Source: Helicoverpa zea
Taxonomy: Eukaryota > Arthropoda > Insecta > Lepidoptera > Noctuidae
NCBI RefSeq assembly: GCF_022581195.2
Contig: NC_061474.1
Span: 3,224,001 to 3,288,000, forward strand
Direction: 5' to 3'
DNA: 64,000 nt
Both the position numbers and the translations under genes were made by a program. Positions 23,330 to 36,016 of the stretch are shown here, piece by piece (position 1 is the first letter of the stretch; every line of letters starts with the position of its first letter). The notes under the pieces are model-generated. The model did not search any database. It worked only from the letters and a program-made list of their open reading frames with translations, and was not told the origin of the DNA.

Positions 23330-23490
23330 ACAATCGTGATCGTACATTCGAAGGTTCGCGGACGCGTTACGTGTAGTCGCGCGCACGGACAACGCAATAC
23401 TGAGGCCAAGCAAGACGCCGCGTGCGCTCGTCACGGATCGCAACCGTCCTATTACAGTAGTAACAGTGATTGAGTTAAGGCGCAAAAGAA
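23330..23490. promoter_or_regulatory. CpG-rich patch, candidate promoter or first exon
   Basis: About 160 bp is dense in CpG ('gcggacgcgttacgtg', 'agtcgcgcgcacgg') in a region otherwise nearly devoid of it. The minus strand contains a TCAGT initiator-like site (complement of 'actga' near 23400). It lies about 3.4 kb upstream of the minus-strand gene's ATG, so an upstream non-coding first exon is possible. No gene is demonstrated. Confidence 0.25.
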
Positions 23491-24200
23491 ATGGGAGACT
23501 GCTCTCGGATCCAACCTTCGTCTGTTTCAAAGTGATAGACATAAAAATCTGTAAAATTTAATTCATGAAAACATAATTAAAAATGATCATAATGTTGCTA
23601 AAAAATAACTACGGGGAACGGAATGGAATACGAATATAAGTCAATGCTACGAATGAGAAAAAATGTGATTCATAATATAATATTAAGACAAGTTATACCG
23701 ATGGACTTTAAACGTAAAATATATTAACCCGTGGTTCTTCATGTCCCACCTAAATCGTCAAACCGTAACTAAAAATTAGTAATAGAATAAAAAAAAATGT
23801 TAAATCGCAACTAAAACATACGCAAAACTATAGAAAACCTTTATTAAAAAAACTTGAGATCATAATTAAAACATTATTTAACCAGACAGCGAGCTCATTA
23901 TAATTCATCTTAGCGACAAAAAATATATAACCTTTGATACACTATTATCACTAGTAACAGTCAAAACAGAAAATCATACGATTCGCGAATAGGTGACAAA
24001 TTATCTTGTGATTGATTATTTTAACTAATCGAATGTTTTCCGTATCACCGGAAGACTAATGGGGGTGCTCAAAGATATTTATCAAAGTAATGTGTAATAG
24101 TGTTTACAAGTAAAGGCCTAATTTCAAAAGAACGGAAAAAATGGCTACATATATTACTCACACCGATAGGATAATAGATTTAATTTTTTATTACTTATGA

Positions 24201-24695
24201 GGGGTTCATTGCAAATTTTGTCATGCAAATGGAAATAAGCTCCTTCTTTACCTACCAAAGAGAAAAATGATGCTTGTGATAAGTTATGTGATTTTTGTAA
24301 CCAGGCATATGAACCAACCAGCTAAAGCAACCGAAGAGACTAGAATTCGTAGAGGTAGAATTGCTGCTGAATTTGTTTTAGCGTTTAATAGGATTGCAAA
24401 AACAGAAGCCAACACATCAATTCATACAGTACAATATTTACATATTAAATCAGTTCCTATTCTATTTCCATGAAACGTTCAGGGAGTAAATGGTGTAAAA
24501 AATGCGAACACTCGAATGTTTATATTGGGATTAGAAAACATCTGCGTGGGTAATAATGAGAATACTAACACCGGTCTAGTTATTCAAACGGAAACATTAC
24601 AATCTGCTGCAATTACTCGTATATTGAATGTTACTGTTTTGCCATGTGTTGCTGAAGAGCTTAAATCTAAAAGAAAATGGAACATAGAAATCTGA
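24201..24695 (+). pseudogene. 165-codon frame with one stop, unknown relic
   Basis: One reading frame runs from just after a TGA (24198) to the TGA at 24693, interrupted only by TGA at 24471. It starts with a Cys/His piece (HCKFCHANGN), followed by a basic stretch (EETRIRRGRIAAEF) and a part rich in Asn, Thr and Val. A frame this long is unusual in AT-rich sequence and reads like decayed coding DNA. I do not recognise the family, and no splice signals settle whether it is an exon. Confidence 0.3.
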
Positions 24696-24697
24696 GA

Positions 24698-24918
24698 AGT
24701 CCATCCGTCTGTCACCAGGCTGTATCTCATGAACCGTGATAGTTAGAGTGTTGAAATTTTCACAGATGATGTATTTCTGTTGCCGCTATAACAACAAATG
24801 AAAACTAGAATAGAATAAATATTTTAGGGGGCTCCCATACAACAAACGTGATTTTTTAGCTAATTTTTGTTCTGGTACGGAACGCATCGTGCGAGAGTAC
24901 GACTCGCACTTGGCCGAT
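24698..24918 (+). repeat. dispersed repeat (copy 1)
   Basis: It is nearly identical to 57508-57745: both read 'gtctgtcaccaggctgtatc', 'ttgaaattttcacagatgat' and 'ggggctcccatacaacaaac', and end near 'tcgcacttggcc'. It is a common lepidopteran interspersed repeat. Confidence 0.85.
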
Positions 24919-25751
24919 TTTTGTAAGCCTATTGGGGCTGATTACTTTCAAATAAATACTGGACAACGAAGAAGACTATTTGAAATACAAGTTTTAGGAT
25001 TATCATCAAAATTCTCAAAGGTGTTATAGTTGTTAATGAAACAACTTAGACGGCATTTAACGATGACTTTATATTCCTTTTATCGACCCTCATATGCGGG
25101 TGTTCTTTATAGAACACAGACGTCTGGATAAAGGAGCAATCAGACGACATAATCCATAACAATTTGACTCACCGACCCAATTTTAAGAGTTGTACAATTT
25201 TGTACGACAAGCTTCAAGTAGTTTAGCTCATTGTGAAAGGTATTTAAAGCAGTGGATGGCAGTAGGCTGATAATTGGGATGATGTATCAATAATGTATGT
25301 AGAATGATAAGACTTTTGATATTTTTTTCATTGATGAATGACACGCTATCGAACACCATCTCACTTGTTGGTGAGCGAGCGACGATATGGTCATAGATAG
25401 AGCAATATAAAGTTTAATATTTAGAATAACTAAATTCTGTTTCTGTAATACAATAGTAGGTATGTTGCAAGACACAATAAAGATAGAAAAAAACCTGCCT
25501 TGTTTTATCATTGCAAATACTACGCAGTTTTATTTAGATAATTTACCTACTAATTATAAACTAGCAATCATTGTGAATTTGTTCCCATGTATGTTATTTG
25601 TTATTCTAAAGTCCGTGACATTCCGGTTATTATAATTATCTATTTTAAAGATTAAGGCAGCTTACTTCATAATGCGAAAATCCATCCTTTTCACTGTGAT
25701 TATAATAAATGATTTATGATTGATTATTATTTTCGTGTACAATAATAATTT
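24919..25751. other. gene-free AT-rich stretch
   Basis: Nothing identifiable; no exon, RNA gene or repeat is recognised. Confidence 0.4.
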
Positions 25752-26510
25752 TTAACCGACTTCCCAAAAAGGAGGAGGTTATCAATTCGGCCGGTATGTT
25801 TTTTTTTTTTTTTTTTTTTTCTATGTATGTACATCGATTACTCCGAGGTTTATGGACCGATTTACGTGATTCTTTTTTGTTCGACTCGGAATAGCTGCCA
25901 GTTGGTCCCATAGTCATCAGGTCAGGATCTGATGATGGAAACCCTGAGAAATCGAGGGCAACCTTCGAAAGTTGTAGGCATACATAGGGTAAAAACTTGA
26001 TACTCAGGTGTACGCCTAAAAGCACTATTCAACAGTGAAGATTTGGAGCTGATCTGATGATGGAAACCAGAGAGGGTCGAGGGAACTCGACAACTGAATA
26101 TGTAAACTACCTCGTGTTTGGGCTTAAATTATTTGTATTGACAAGACCTTTGCAACAGTGAAGGTTTGAAGCTGACCTGATGATGGAGACCAGAGAAAGT
26201 CGAGGGAACTCGACAACTGAATATGTAAAATACCTCGTATTTGGACTTATATTCTTTGTATTGACGAGAACTTCCCACTTGTATGGATAGTGACAACTAT
26301 ACGTATCACTGAAAAGCTTTAAATAAAAAACTTTTTTACAAAAAAATTAAACCGACTTCCCAAAACACTAAAAAGCAAAAAAAAACTATTTTTAGGTGCA
26401 TCGGCCTAGAAGTCGGTGGCAAAATTAACTTAGTAACATCCATTAGACACCGAATTCTAGGCCGATGCACCTAAAAATAGTTTTTTTTTGCTTTTTAGTG
26501 TTTTTACAAT
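25752..26510 (+). repeat. dispersed repeat ending in a foldback (copy 2)
   Basis: It has the same architecture as 18990-19602: 'aaccgacttcccaaaaagg', a T-run, 'aggtcaggatctgatgatgg' and a terminal foldback (about 26362-26510, arms around 'tttttaggtgcatcggcc'). This copy also carries an internal tandem duplication of about 122 bp (units starting near 26031 and 26153, 'aacagtgaag'). Confidence 0.85.
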
Positions 26511-28610
26511 AACATTGACAGGCAACGTGCCTGTGAGGTTTTGTAAGGTCATTGGCACCGAGAATCAAACAAACAATAACTTTTGTTTGGATGAAGGCAA
26601 CTTATCCAATTAACAAACATTGATAATTCCTTGAACACTGACACCAGTTTAAATTCTGTAAGGATCAAAGAAGACTAAATGACACAAATCGTTCGTTCAC
26701 GAAATGTTCTATTTATTATCAAGAATGCAACCATTACCAAGCCCAATAAGGAATCAGCCTTTCCTTTTACCGGCATTACGAAAGAAATAATCATAATTGC
26801 GAGTAAACTCTTGGTTATTGTCACTACCGAGGTTTATTATAAGTGAATAACCTCAGAATGAAGGTCACGCGACAATCTTATTCTATGACTAAAGTAAGAA
26901 ATCATGGCTAGGATTATGAAGATTAATTTCCATAAACCGGTTTGCGAAAAACAACCAAAAACAGAAAATAAAATAGAGACTGATTAGGAACATTCAAACG
27001 ATTACACGGAAGTGAATGTCAAAAAGTATTGAGAAGATGTTAATCTGTTCGAAGTCAATTTCGTGAAATCATATGTTTCGCCATTAAACACATAAAGTAA
27101 CTTTGATAATGACCTAAAAACCTTGACAAATAACGAAGCCAGACACGGCCATGACTCGTGACTATGTTGATCAATATTCACAAGATCAGACCGATGATTA
27201 TCATTTTATGGTAATTGAACGTTAGTAAGAACGGATAATGAGAGCAAGCGAATAAAATTTGAATGAGCTATACAACCAAGACTAGTTTGCTCAAACTTAA
27301 ATAGCTCAGGTAACGGATGAGAATAGTTACATCCAGAAATTAGTTCAGCTACTGAAAGCTGCAATATCTGATAACAAAATTTTGCTAATGCAATTTTCTG
27401 ATCAAGAAATATGAGATTTGCTTGCAGATGAAAAGAAAATACGACTGGTCGTGGTCTTTGTAGAACTGTCAGTGTAAAATTTGATTGATCGATAGAGCTC
27501 CTATCTAAATCAACGAAGTAATACACTTCTTGTTAGCAACGGCCAGACCACAATGGGTCAACGAGATAGAATTACGAACTATAGTCGACGACTTTTCCGG
27601 TTGATCTAGGTCGGTATTATCCATTAGGACTGGCTATTTTTGGGTTTAGCGGGAATTCTTGCACTTTTAAATAGTGGCAAAGAAAGTATATAATCGTTAC
27701 TTTGATATGTTCATAAGTAAGAAAGTAAGTGACATGACGGGTTGGCTAAAAAGAGTAATAAGCCCAATACCAAAAAAAATGTTCAGTAATTTATCACATG
27801 CTCAACTACGAAAATTCCAATGTATGTTAATACATCGTAATTGAAGTTATTTGAACTTGCTGTTATGTAAGCCGGTATTTATTTACAATATTAACCTCTT
27901 GAGGCATCAGGCGGCAAGATTCTTGTTCTCATGGGTCTCAACAAGGTTAACACCTTATTATATCGCTTGTCAGTTTAATCTTATATATCGTTTGTTGTAT
28001 GACTCTATTCTCGTTGAGATCATTATCATTCTTCCTAGTTATACTCGCGTTAAAAAAATCATTATTAGATTATTTTCGCTACTGCAGTCGCAAAATTATC
28101 ACACAAGAACATTATTGTGGTCCATCTTCTACTATGATCTTCAACTATCTTCATCCGGGGTTCAATACAAGTGATATGTCCAAACTTCAACATTTGTAAT
28201 ACCTACCTAATTATCAGTTTCTTTGTGTAAATATACAAGACAAATGAACTCAATTGCACCTTTATCAGTGGACTTTGTTCTGCCTGACAACAGCTCCACC
28301 TGCTGAACAACTTGTGGAATATTTTCGATTATTCCCAGCACTGATTTATACACAATACAAATATTTTCGTAAAAGATAAGTTGATCATTTCATAAAAGGA
28401 TCTTTACTTTACTAACATACTTCGTCTGCAATTGCTACTCCACTTTCAATTTTGCTTTGTAAGCTATGTTGCTACTCTCTGTCTCTAGGCTAAACGTGAA
28501 TCATGACAAAAACCATTTATTTTCGAACAAACTGAATCCTGAACAAATAAGGAGACTAACGTTTAATCGCATAAGAAATACACTGTTCCATGCAGTTCGT
28601 TTAAACGTAA
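26511..28610. other. gene-free AT-rich stretch
   Basis: There are open frames of about 107 codons (27206-27526 minus, 27851-28174 plus), but they have no domains, no good start or splice context and a biased hydrophobic composition. No repeat is recognised. Confidence 0.35.
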
Positions 28611-29021
28611 AAACTTAGTGATTTAAATCAGCAAACTTGCTGGAACACTAATTGGAAATTAGCAGCAACTGCCCTGACCCGGTCAATTCCTTCTCAAAAC
28701 ATCAGCATCATCGTAAAGCATAATCCTTCAATTTCCAGGGATGCCGTGCAAGTGGTCATAAACGGCGTACAATTGTCATGTCGACTTCCAATGGACGGCC
28801 AATTGGCTAACACTGGAGTAATTGATGATCTCGAACGTTCTGTCATGCAACACAGAGGGCTGACCGATATTAACCACATTATACATTGTAGCCTCTATGC
28901 TCATAATGCCGGATTATAGTTGGTAGGAGTTGTGGATAAAGAGCCCACTGCAAGTTTCAGGCAACGATATTTTTTTGTTGGACCAAAAGTAAGTTTTCAC
29001 CAATTAAAGCCTGTCTGTTAG
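28611..29021 (+). pseudogene. 136-codon frame with one TAG, unknown relic or exon
   Basis: The frame opens after TAA at 28608 and runs 102 codons to TAG (28917-28919), then 33 more codons to the next stop. Its composition is coding-like, with few low-complexity residues and pieces such as SRDAVQVVINGVQL and FRQRYFFVGPK. The latter ends exactly at AAA|GTAAGT (donor near 28988), a consensus 5' splice site, which argues that it was once an exon. A possible acceptor, 'ttaaatcag', precedes it at 28630. I do not recognise the family; the F-x-Q-x-F-F-like tail only vaguely recalls NTF2-like folds. Confidence 0.3.
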
Positions 29022-31066
29022 ATAATAATTTTTATCGTTGATTTGTGAATATGGAAAAAACATCAAATTAATCATTTACATATCTTAAGAAGATAAAGAA
29101 ATGCATTGACGCAAAAGTGCATAGCTAAGGTTGTTATTTTTTGAGTGCTAAAGTACTTATTTAGAATTATCATTAAGCTAAATTACTCAAAATACAGAAT
29201 GTTGAAATAATGATGACCATGCAGGCAACCATTTTTGAAATAAAATCTGCGGCCTACTTTTCAATCTCTTCCATTCAATGAAACCGTAACACCTGTGTTA
29301 CCATAAACATGTATCTAAAGCTTATCTAGAATCTAGACAAGTCTAAGGGGCTTAAGCATATACCCCCTGTTTGACTTGCACCTTGGCCATTTTCCCACGT
29401 ATCACTAAAAGAAAATAAACGGTTAATTAGACTGTAATTTCTTCACCACCGATCACGGTAGTCTCGTGGCATCATCATCTTTAACACCTAAGGTTTAAGG
29501 ACTGGAATGGCATGTGCGGTTTTGCGAAACAGAATAATTGCTAGCATGTGGTGTAACAGAGCCGCTGTACCTATCTAATGACGTTAAATTGGCACCTCCA
29601 GTCTTTTTAGCGTTCCCTAGGAAAATTTAAATATGAATGAAGTCCAGAATAATCTAGAAGTCTATAGTGCTATCCTGGAGCAAGTATTAAAGGGAAGATG
29701 AAGGGAAATAGAACTATAACACGATGATACATATGACTAAATAATCAACATGTATGTGATGAAAAATTCGCATCACATGTCACGCCTATAATATGTAGAA
29801 TATTACAAAAAAAAAATAATGCAATAGTTAATCAATAAGAAACACCAGAACCATATCAAAGGCAGTACATACGAATCCAGTTGAAGTAAAAAACAAGACA
29901 TTATAAAATAAAACTTGTAATCCAATGGTCTTCTTCATTGGATTCCCGGAGGATCAAACTACATAGTGCGGTCCTCTTTAAGACTATTACTACTGGGCGG
30001 CCGATAGATGGGGAATAATTATATGCCCTTGGATATTGATGACGTATCCTCCTTAAGGATTGATGATTATAAAGGATGGATCAATTAGGGTATTATAAAA
30101 ATAAAACCTTTTCAGTCCACTTGTTAATTTTAATATGCACGGAGGCTTCCTATGATTATCCTTGGGTCAGGCGATCGATGGGTTATAAACCGCAGATGGT
30201 TGCATTGCAATTATAAGACTATTCGGGTACTGGGACTTTCAAAACTTAACAAGTATTTGGTTCCATAATTTTCATCGCATATGAAGATTATGTGACATAC
30301 ACACATGCTTCTGCAGAATTAATTCCATCAAATTAAACTTTTTCAAAACTCCAAATGTTATTGCAATATTCTTAAACATGAACTTTTTGCTCTTCCGCTC
30401 CTTCAACAATTCACATCGTTTAATGGCGCATTATTAAAATTAAATCTTTTTTCATTTACAAGGGATTTACCAGGTACATGAACACTGTTCGTTATAGCTA
30501 TCATAAAATGATAAATGTGCAAATTATTAAATACAATGGGGCCATTTTAATAATTAATGTCTTAAAAACTCATGTAGAAAAAAAAATGTAGAACCCGGAT
30601 TCAGTTTCACGAGTTATCTGAGGTTAGTTGCATGGCCGTAATTTTTTTAAATATCTTACTTGATACTTATCTTTCTGAACTTAACGCACTTTTCGGTTTG
30701 AAGGTGTTTTCAAGTTCCTATTAATGATAGGAGGAAAAGAACATTTAGCCAGCTTAATTTTAACATTTAGCACTGAAGCGATCTAATTAGTGAGCAAGCG
30801 TGAACTGGTTATAAGATTTACCACGCAAATACGATAAACAGTCTAATGAGCTAGCAAAACAGATACAATCTCAACCATTGGTGTCGTTTATTAGTTACAC
30901 TTTGGTGTCGTTTAGTAGACGCTAACATCCGTCCTGACCATCCTGTCAGGCTTTAGAGCATCTTCAAACTAGTCCAGATATTGAATGCAGGTGTTAAAGA
31001 AACGAGTCTATGTTTGAGAAGATATCTTGGTGAAGATAAAAACAAGTGAAGCTCAGAAATATTTCA
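29022..31066. other. gene-free AT-rich stretch
   Basis: I see no supported coding, RNA or repeat feature. Confidence 0.4.
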
Positions 31067-31299
31067 CTATAGTTCGGCCATTCAGAGAATGCGTTCCTGA
31101 CACGTCGCGATTGAACTGACGACGTAACTACATTCATTGATTATTGATATAATAATGTTGTTTTAATGCTCCTCAATTGTTAAAACGGTAAACAACCAGC
31201 AAAAATATTTTTATCGTAACTGCAACGCCATTGCAAAGTTACGTCGTCAGTTCAATCGCGACGTGTCAGGAACGCATTCTCTGAATGGCCGAACTATAG
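31067..31299. mobile_element. MITE with perfect 63-bp terminal inverted repeats
   Basis: The arms 31067-31129 and 31237-31299 are exact reverse complements (starting 'ctatagttcggccattcag'), separated by 107 bp. There is no coding capacity. The class is uncertain; a TA- or hAT-type target duplication cannot be told apart here because the ends themselves read CTATAG. Confidence 0.95.
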
Positions 31300-32778
31300 T
31301 TACAGAATTTGCTATACAAGTAAACTTCTGTATTGGATCTTAAGCATCCTCGAGTGGTTCTCAATTTATAAGAATGGTCTAGAAATTTTCCACATTTTCT
31401 ACATCGGAAGTATTACGTAAGCCTCTTAAATCTTTGTAGGTTTATTTGCTGTTCTGGACTTTGAAATGTCCGAATTAAAAGTACAAGGTCCATACCGAAT
31501 TACCTACAGTAGTTGATAAGAAATTATCTTTTTTATCCCTAATTATCCTGCAGCAGGAGGATCTTATAAGATTATCGGAATTATTTTAAGATGACATGTT
31601 ATAAATAGGAGTTATTTTATTATAATTTATAAACAATTTCTAGATAAACAACGTGGATAGATTAGTTGACGTCAATGCTGTTTGGATACAACGTGCGGGT
31701 AGGCACGAGACCTAGCTTTCTTTGAATGGGGCAAAGACAAGGGGTATATACTTTGATAAGATTAATTAACATACAGATAGCAAACGATTGATAAGACCAT
31801 GTGTTGTGCTGGCAACAGGTTATTGAATGATGCAAAGGTCGAATACCGAAACCTGTTCTCATACTTCTTTTTCGAAAATAATTCTTATGAGGTTGATAAT
31901 GGTCTTGTCTGACCTTCACACACGAAAATAACTGCAAGTCACCAGAGAACTGGAGAAAACTGCTACCAAAATTATATTTTCGGAACACAAATCTTGACTT
32001 GGTATATCAAGAGCGAATACAACAAAACAATTAATATAGGTAATTAAGATTGATAACTGCATGGACTTTGGACCCGATTGCTTCGACATTGAGCTGACCG
32101 AACAAACGCACAGGTCCGGTCGAACATTCCGTACTTCCAAAATAGTTTGAGAACGCACTCTGCCTACTGATTAATAAAACGTATTGTTTTATCAACTTCT
32201 AGTAACTCTACAAAACATGTAAGGATATTTGAACATAATTATATTGTTGAATCTCTGCCGTTCCCTGATTTCCAGCGAAATTGTTTCATGATAAAGTATA
32301 TTTTTGTTTGTGTTATTTTGAACAGAAAAATGACGAAGTTTTGTTTGGAACATGCTGATGGGAGAAGCTCGATTTTAGACTAAACTTGGCAATTATATGC
32401 ATTGCAATAATTAACATTCTTTCAAATATTATATGCTTTATGCTTATCGTAAATAATATGCGCAGGTGCTACCGATTTCTTTTTTCGGCAAAATAACGCG
32501 CAGTCAAATTGCCAAACAGCCATAAATTATTGCGTGCTTAGATACTTATAATTATAATCTAAATACATACGAGATTATTTTCTGGGTTATTTGGATTACA
32601 AAATTACGCACGTTTTAAAAAACAACGCAGTTTTGTAGCGATTTTTGTAAATATTTTTCTATTTTATTTATATTTTCAAGTCATTGTTATGTTTACACGA
32701 CATTTATCTAACCACGTGTATGTTTTTTGTGTCCTTACAAAAAACTGTATACTTACTCTGTACTCGTTTATTTACTCT
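31300..32778. other. gene-free AT-rich stretch
   Basis: Minus-strand frames at 31662-31988 and 31916-32158 overlap in different registers and lack start, splice or domain support. Nothing else is recognised. Confidence 0.35.
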
Positions 32779-33220
32779 AAAATTAAATTATAAATTTAAA
32801 AAACCCCCGACCCAAAAAAAGTACGCAATTAAACCCTATAAAAAGCAAAAAATAACTTTAAACACTACGTAAGTACCAACTAAAGCATGTCAGACTAAAC
32901 AAAATTTTGTCGTGTCGAGGGACCGCTCTAATTTATTAGCCTAACGTTAGAAGTAATTATATACTACTTATAACTTTGTATATAATTGTGTTTAGATACG
33001 TGTTTTTTTATACGAGTGTTGTAATTAGGTAGGTATCATTTGATTTATGTAAGTATTTTTAAAGGTAAAAAGCGGTCCCCCGACACGTCAAAATTTTGTT
33101 TAGTCTGACATGCTTTAGTTGGTACTTACGTAGTGTTTAAAGTTATTTTTTGCTTTTTATAGGGTTTAATTGCGTACTTTTTTTGGGTCGGGGGTTTTTT
33201 AAATTTATAATTTAATTTTA
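32779..33220. mobile_element. foldback element, arms about 150 bp
   Basis: The left arm 32779-32931 ('acccccgacccaaaaaaag', 'tacgcaattaaaccctat', 'gtcagactaaacaaaatttt') is repeated inverted at 33069-33220, with a spacer of about 140 bp. It joins directly to the non-coding repeat at 33221-33915, which ends 'gtcgtttttgcgtcgggggt', complementary in style to the arm start. The two may be one composite family. Confidence 0.85.
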
Positions 33221-33835
33221 TTTCATGCTTTTTGAAGGAGCTCCTTAATTTTTCCTTCCTTCATTTAATTTCTTTTATTTTAAGATGGGGTCGCTATATG
33301 CGATCACGGCCAAAGGAAGCTGTTTAACAATCCTCATGACAAACTGACTCTGAAAGAATTGCACAGATTAAGAATCAATAAAGATTCACTTTTGGTCATT
33401 TTAGATTTTCAGCAAAAATATAAATCGGTTTATCCGTTTCATTCCGGCATTCCAGGGTTTCATCCGTCACATCCCATTTCCAGCATCAGGTTCTCGTCAA
33501 TTAGAATCATGAAGAGAACTAGTCAAGACAAATTCAACGAGCCCAAACTCGATGCGTTTACTAAAAGGCAGTTCAGGGTTACGTCTCCTATCTTCGTGCC
33601 CTAACAGCAGACCAGCTCAGTGGTGCCAGAAGATATTAGTGTTTCAAATTTCAGATCCCACATATGCTTGTACACATTCCTTCAACATTCCTATCACACC
33701 TATCAAACGAGCTGATGACCTTGAAGACCTGAACCGATTTCCACCAAACATAGCTAAGAACACTCCCGAATGCCATTCCTTTCAAACAAAAAAAACCGCA
33801 TTACAATCGGATCATCCGTTTGGGAGCTACGATGC

Positions 33836-33878
<43 letters not shown>

Positions 33879-33915
33879 AACTTATAACACCCCGTCGTTT
33901 TTGCGTCGGGGGTTA
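33221..33915. repeat. dispersed lepidopteran repeat with (CA)n
   Basis: This contains a pure CA microsatellite (33838-33874) followed by 'gtcaaacttataacacccc' and 'gcgtcgggggtt'. Upstream are 'acaatcggatcatccgtttg' and 'cgaatgccattcctttcaa', which I recognise as typical of a moth interspersed repeat. Frames of 81-111 codons here are not genes. Confidence 0.7.
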
Positions 33916-36016
33916 AAAATAGGTTATGCCCACATTTAGAGCATTTGAAAATCATGTTCTTGCAGAAATACACGTGGTTTGGGAAACAGTATCTTTTGGA
34001 TCAAATACATTGTTGTGATCAATTGATTTCTGTTTATCTTTGTCAGATTAAAGCTATATATATTAGTAATAATCTATCATAGTACCTATTCACTACATAT
34101 TTACAGGATACTCCCGTTTATTTTGGCACTTCTTGCAACAGCACCGTGTATGCTTACTTTACATGTTAATATCAACAATGCAAGTACGCCTCTGTTATGT
34201 GTTATTTATTCAGTATCGTATATACTACACCTTTGTAAGATATTATTGTTTATTGAAGAGCAGTCTGATGAACATAATTTGAAATATTTACCGTGCAAAG
34301 TAAAGAGCCTTTAAAAATATGACCTTTTAAAAGTATAAGATTATTGTACTCCTTCCACCTTCTCAACTTAAAGCACAGGTTAAGTACCTATATGCATTTC
34401 ACAAAATAATTTATGCTTTCATTTAATACTTTTTAATTGTCAGTTTAATTAACAAGTGTATAAAAAATAATTTAATTATGCCTCCATAAAGTGAATTTGC
34501 ATACAATGCCAGTGCTGCACAAATATATTTTTTTTTACTTTTCCTCAAAGTAGTGGTCCAAAGGTACCAATTTTAATAATCAAAAAGCAGTTTTATTAAT
34601 TTTAGATGCAAGTATATCTCAATCCTTCTCCGTGTGAGAGGAGGCCTGTGCCCGGCAGTGGGACGATGAAAAGGCTGTAACAGCAAGTAGGTATATCAAA
34701 GTCGTAAACACAAATCTCTAAGTTTTAAAATAGCAAGTCTGTGAACAATTTAAAAATAAAATTGTCTACAAAAGCTATTTCGTAATGCCAATACGCAGTG
34801 ACGTCTGGTGTTATTTTAAGCTTTTTTTCCGCGGAATTTTGGCGGAACATAATATTTTTAGAGTCAATATGCACTGCGTATATTTGTGATGGATTTTAGG
34901 CCAGTTTTAAGCTAGGATGACGTCATAGGACTTTGTAATGCAGTGTCGCATAGCTTAGTTGCGACAGACAACACTAGGTATGCATTCGTTGATCCCTCCG
35001 TACTACAACCTTATAGAAGAAGAGCAAATGTTCGGTAAAGTAATAAGACAATCCTACATACAAGTAGTATCATTTTGCAAATGGAAACCCAATGTTAATC
35101 TACAAACATCAAAGATTATTTAAACGATAGCCAAACATTGAACGGCACGTGACACCCGAGCTAAACTTGACACAAAAACGTGCGGCGAAATGAAATCAGT
35201 AAACAATCTAAAACCCAAATATCAACGTAAAATCACCTGATATTGCACCCACACATGCAAGCCGCGCACGTAACGACAACATTATCGATGTGTGCACATG
35301 TAACCATTTATCACACATGTAAACATTCGTGTGTTTACACCGAGTGCGGGCGTACCAAATGCACTCGTGAAAATTCGTGCTCCCGATTCTTTTGAACTCG
35401 AGTCCAAATGCTTTAAAAAGCTTGATATTGGGTCACTGAACTGCAGAATTTAAAAAAGACTACACTGCAAGCGATTAATCACCTTCAAGTTCTACCTCAA
35501 AACTGAAATATCTCAAGTAGGCCATAAGAGATGGTGGACAAAGTGCATATTTTTAGACAAATCAGAATAAACTATTTGAGGAAATGATAACACATTTCAT
35601 TCGCAAACGTCACTAGTTTTCATGCGACCTACTGTAAGGACGAGCAGTATTATAATATTGAATTGTAATAGAATATCATACATCAATAATTAAGACATAA
35701 ACTTCATACATAATAATGAACCATTGTTTCGAAATTGTGTAAGACGAATGAACTACAGGCTATGTAGGTGACATAGATTATATAGATACTAAAGCGAGTG
35801 CTATTGTTTTGAGTATTCAAATGAAGCGGAAAAGTAAACATACGGTAGTGATGAGCTGCCTGTAAGGAAATTGGTAGATTCAGATTAACTGAAAACACAA
35901 CGTAATTAATTTTAGGAAGATAAAGGCATTTGAAGAAGTTCTGTATGCAATTGCGAGTTTATTTACATTGATGACAATATTGAGGGGTCCAAAATCGTTA
36001 CCAAACTGTTGATTAA
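33916..36016. other. gene-free stretch with one small repeat tail
   Basis: A repeat 3' tail lies at about 34617-34685 ('gaggcctgtgcccggcagtg'), a hallmark of lepidopteran retroposons. The rest is AT-rich with no supported gene. Confidence 0.45.

Noticed and set aside
33552..33887. 111-codon frame ending in Thr-His repeats
   Set aside because: It runs into the CA microsatellite within a dispersed repeat.
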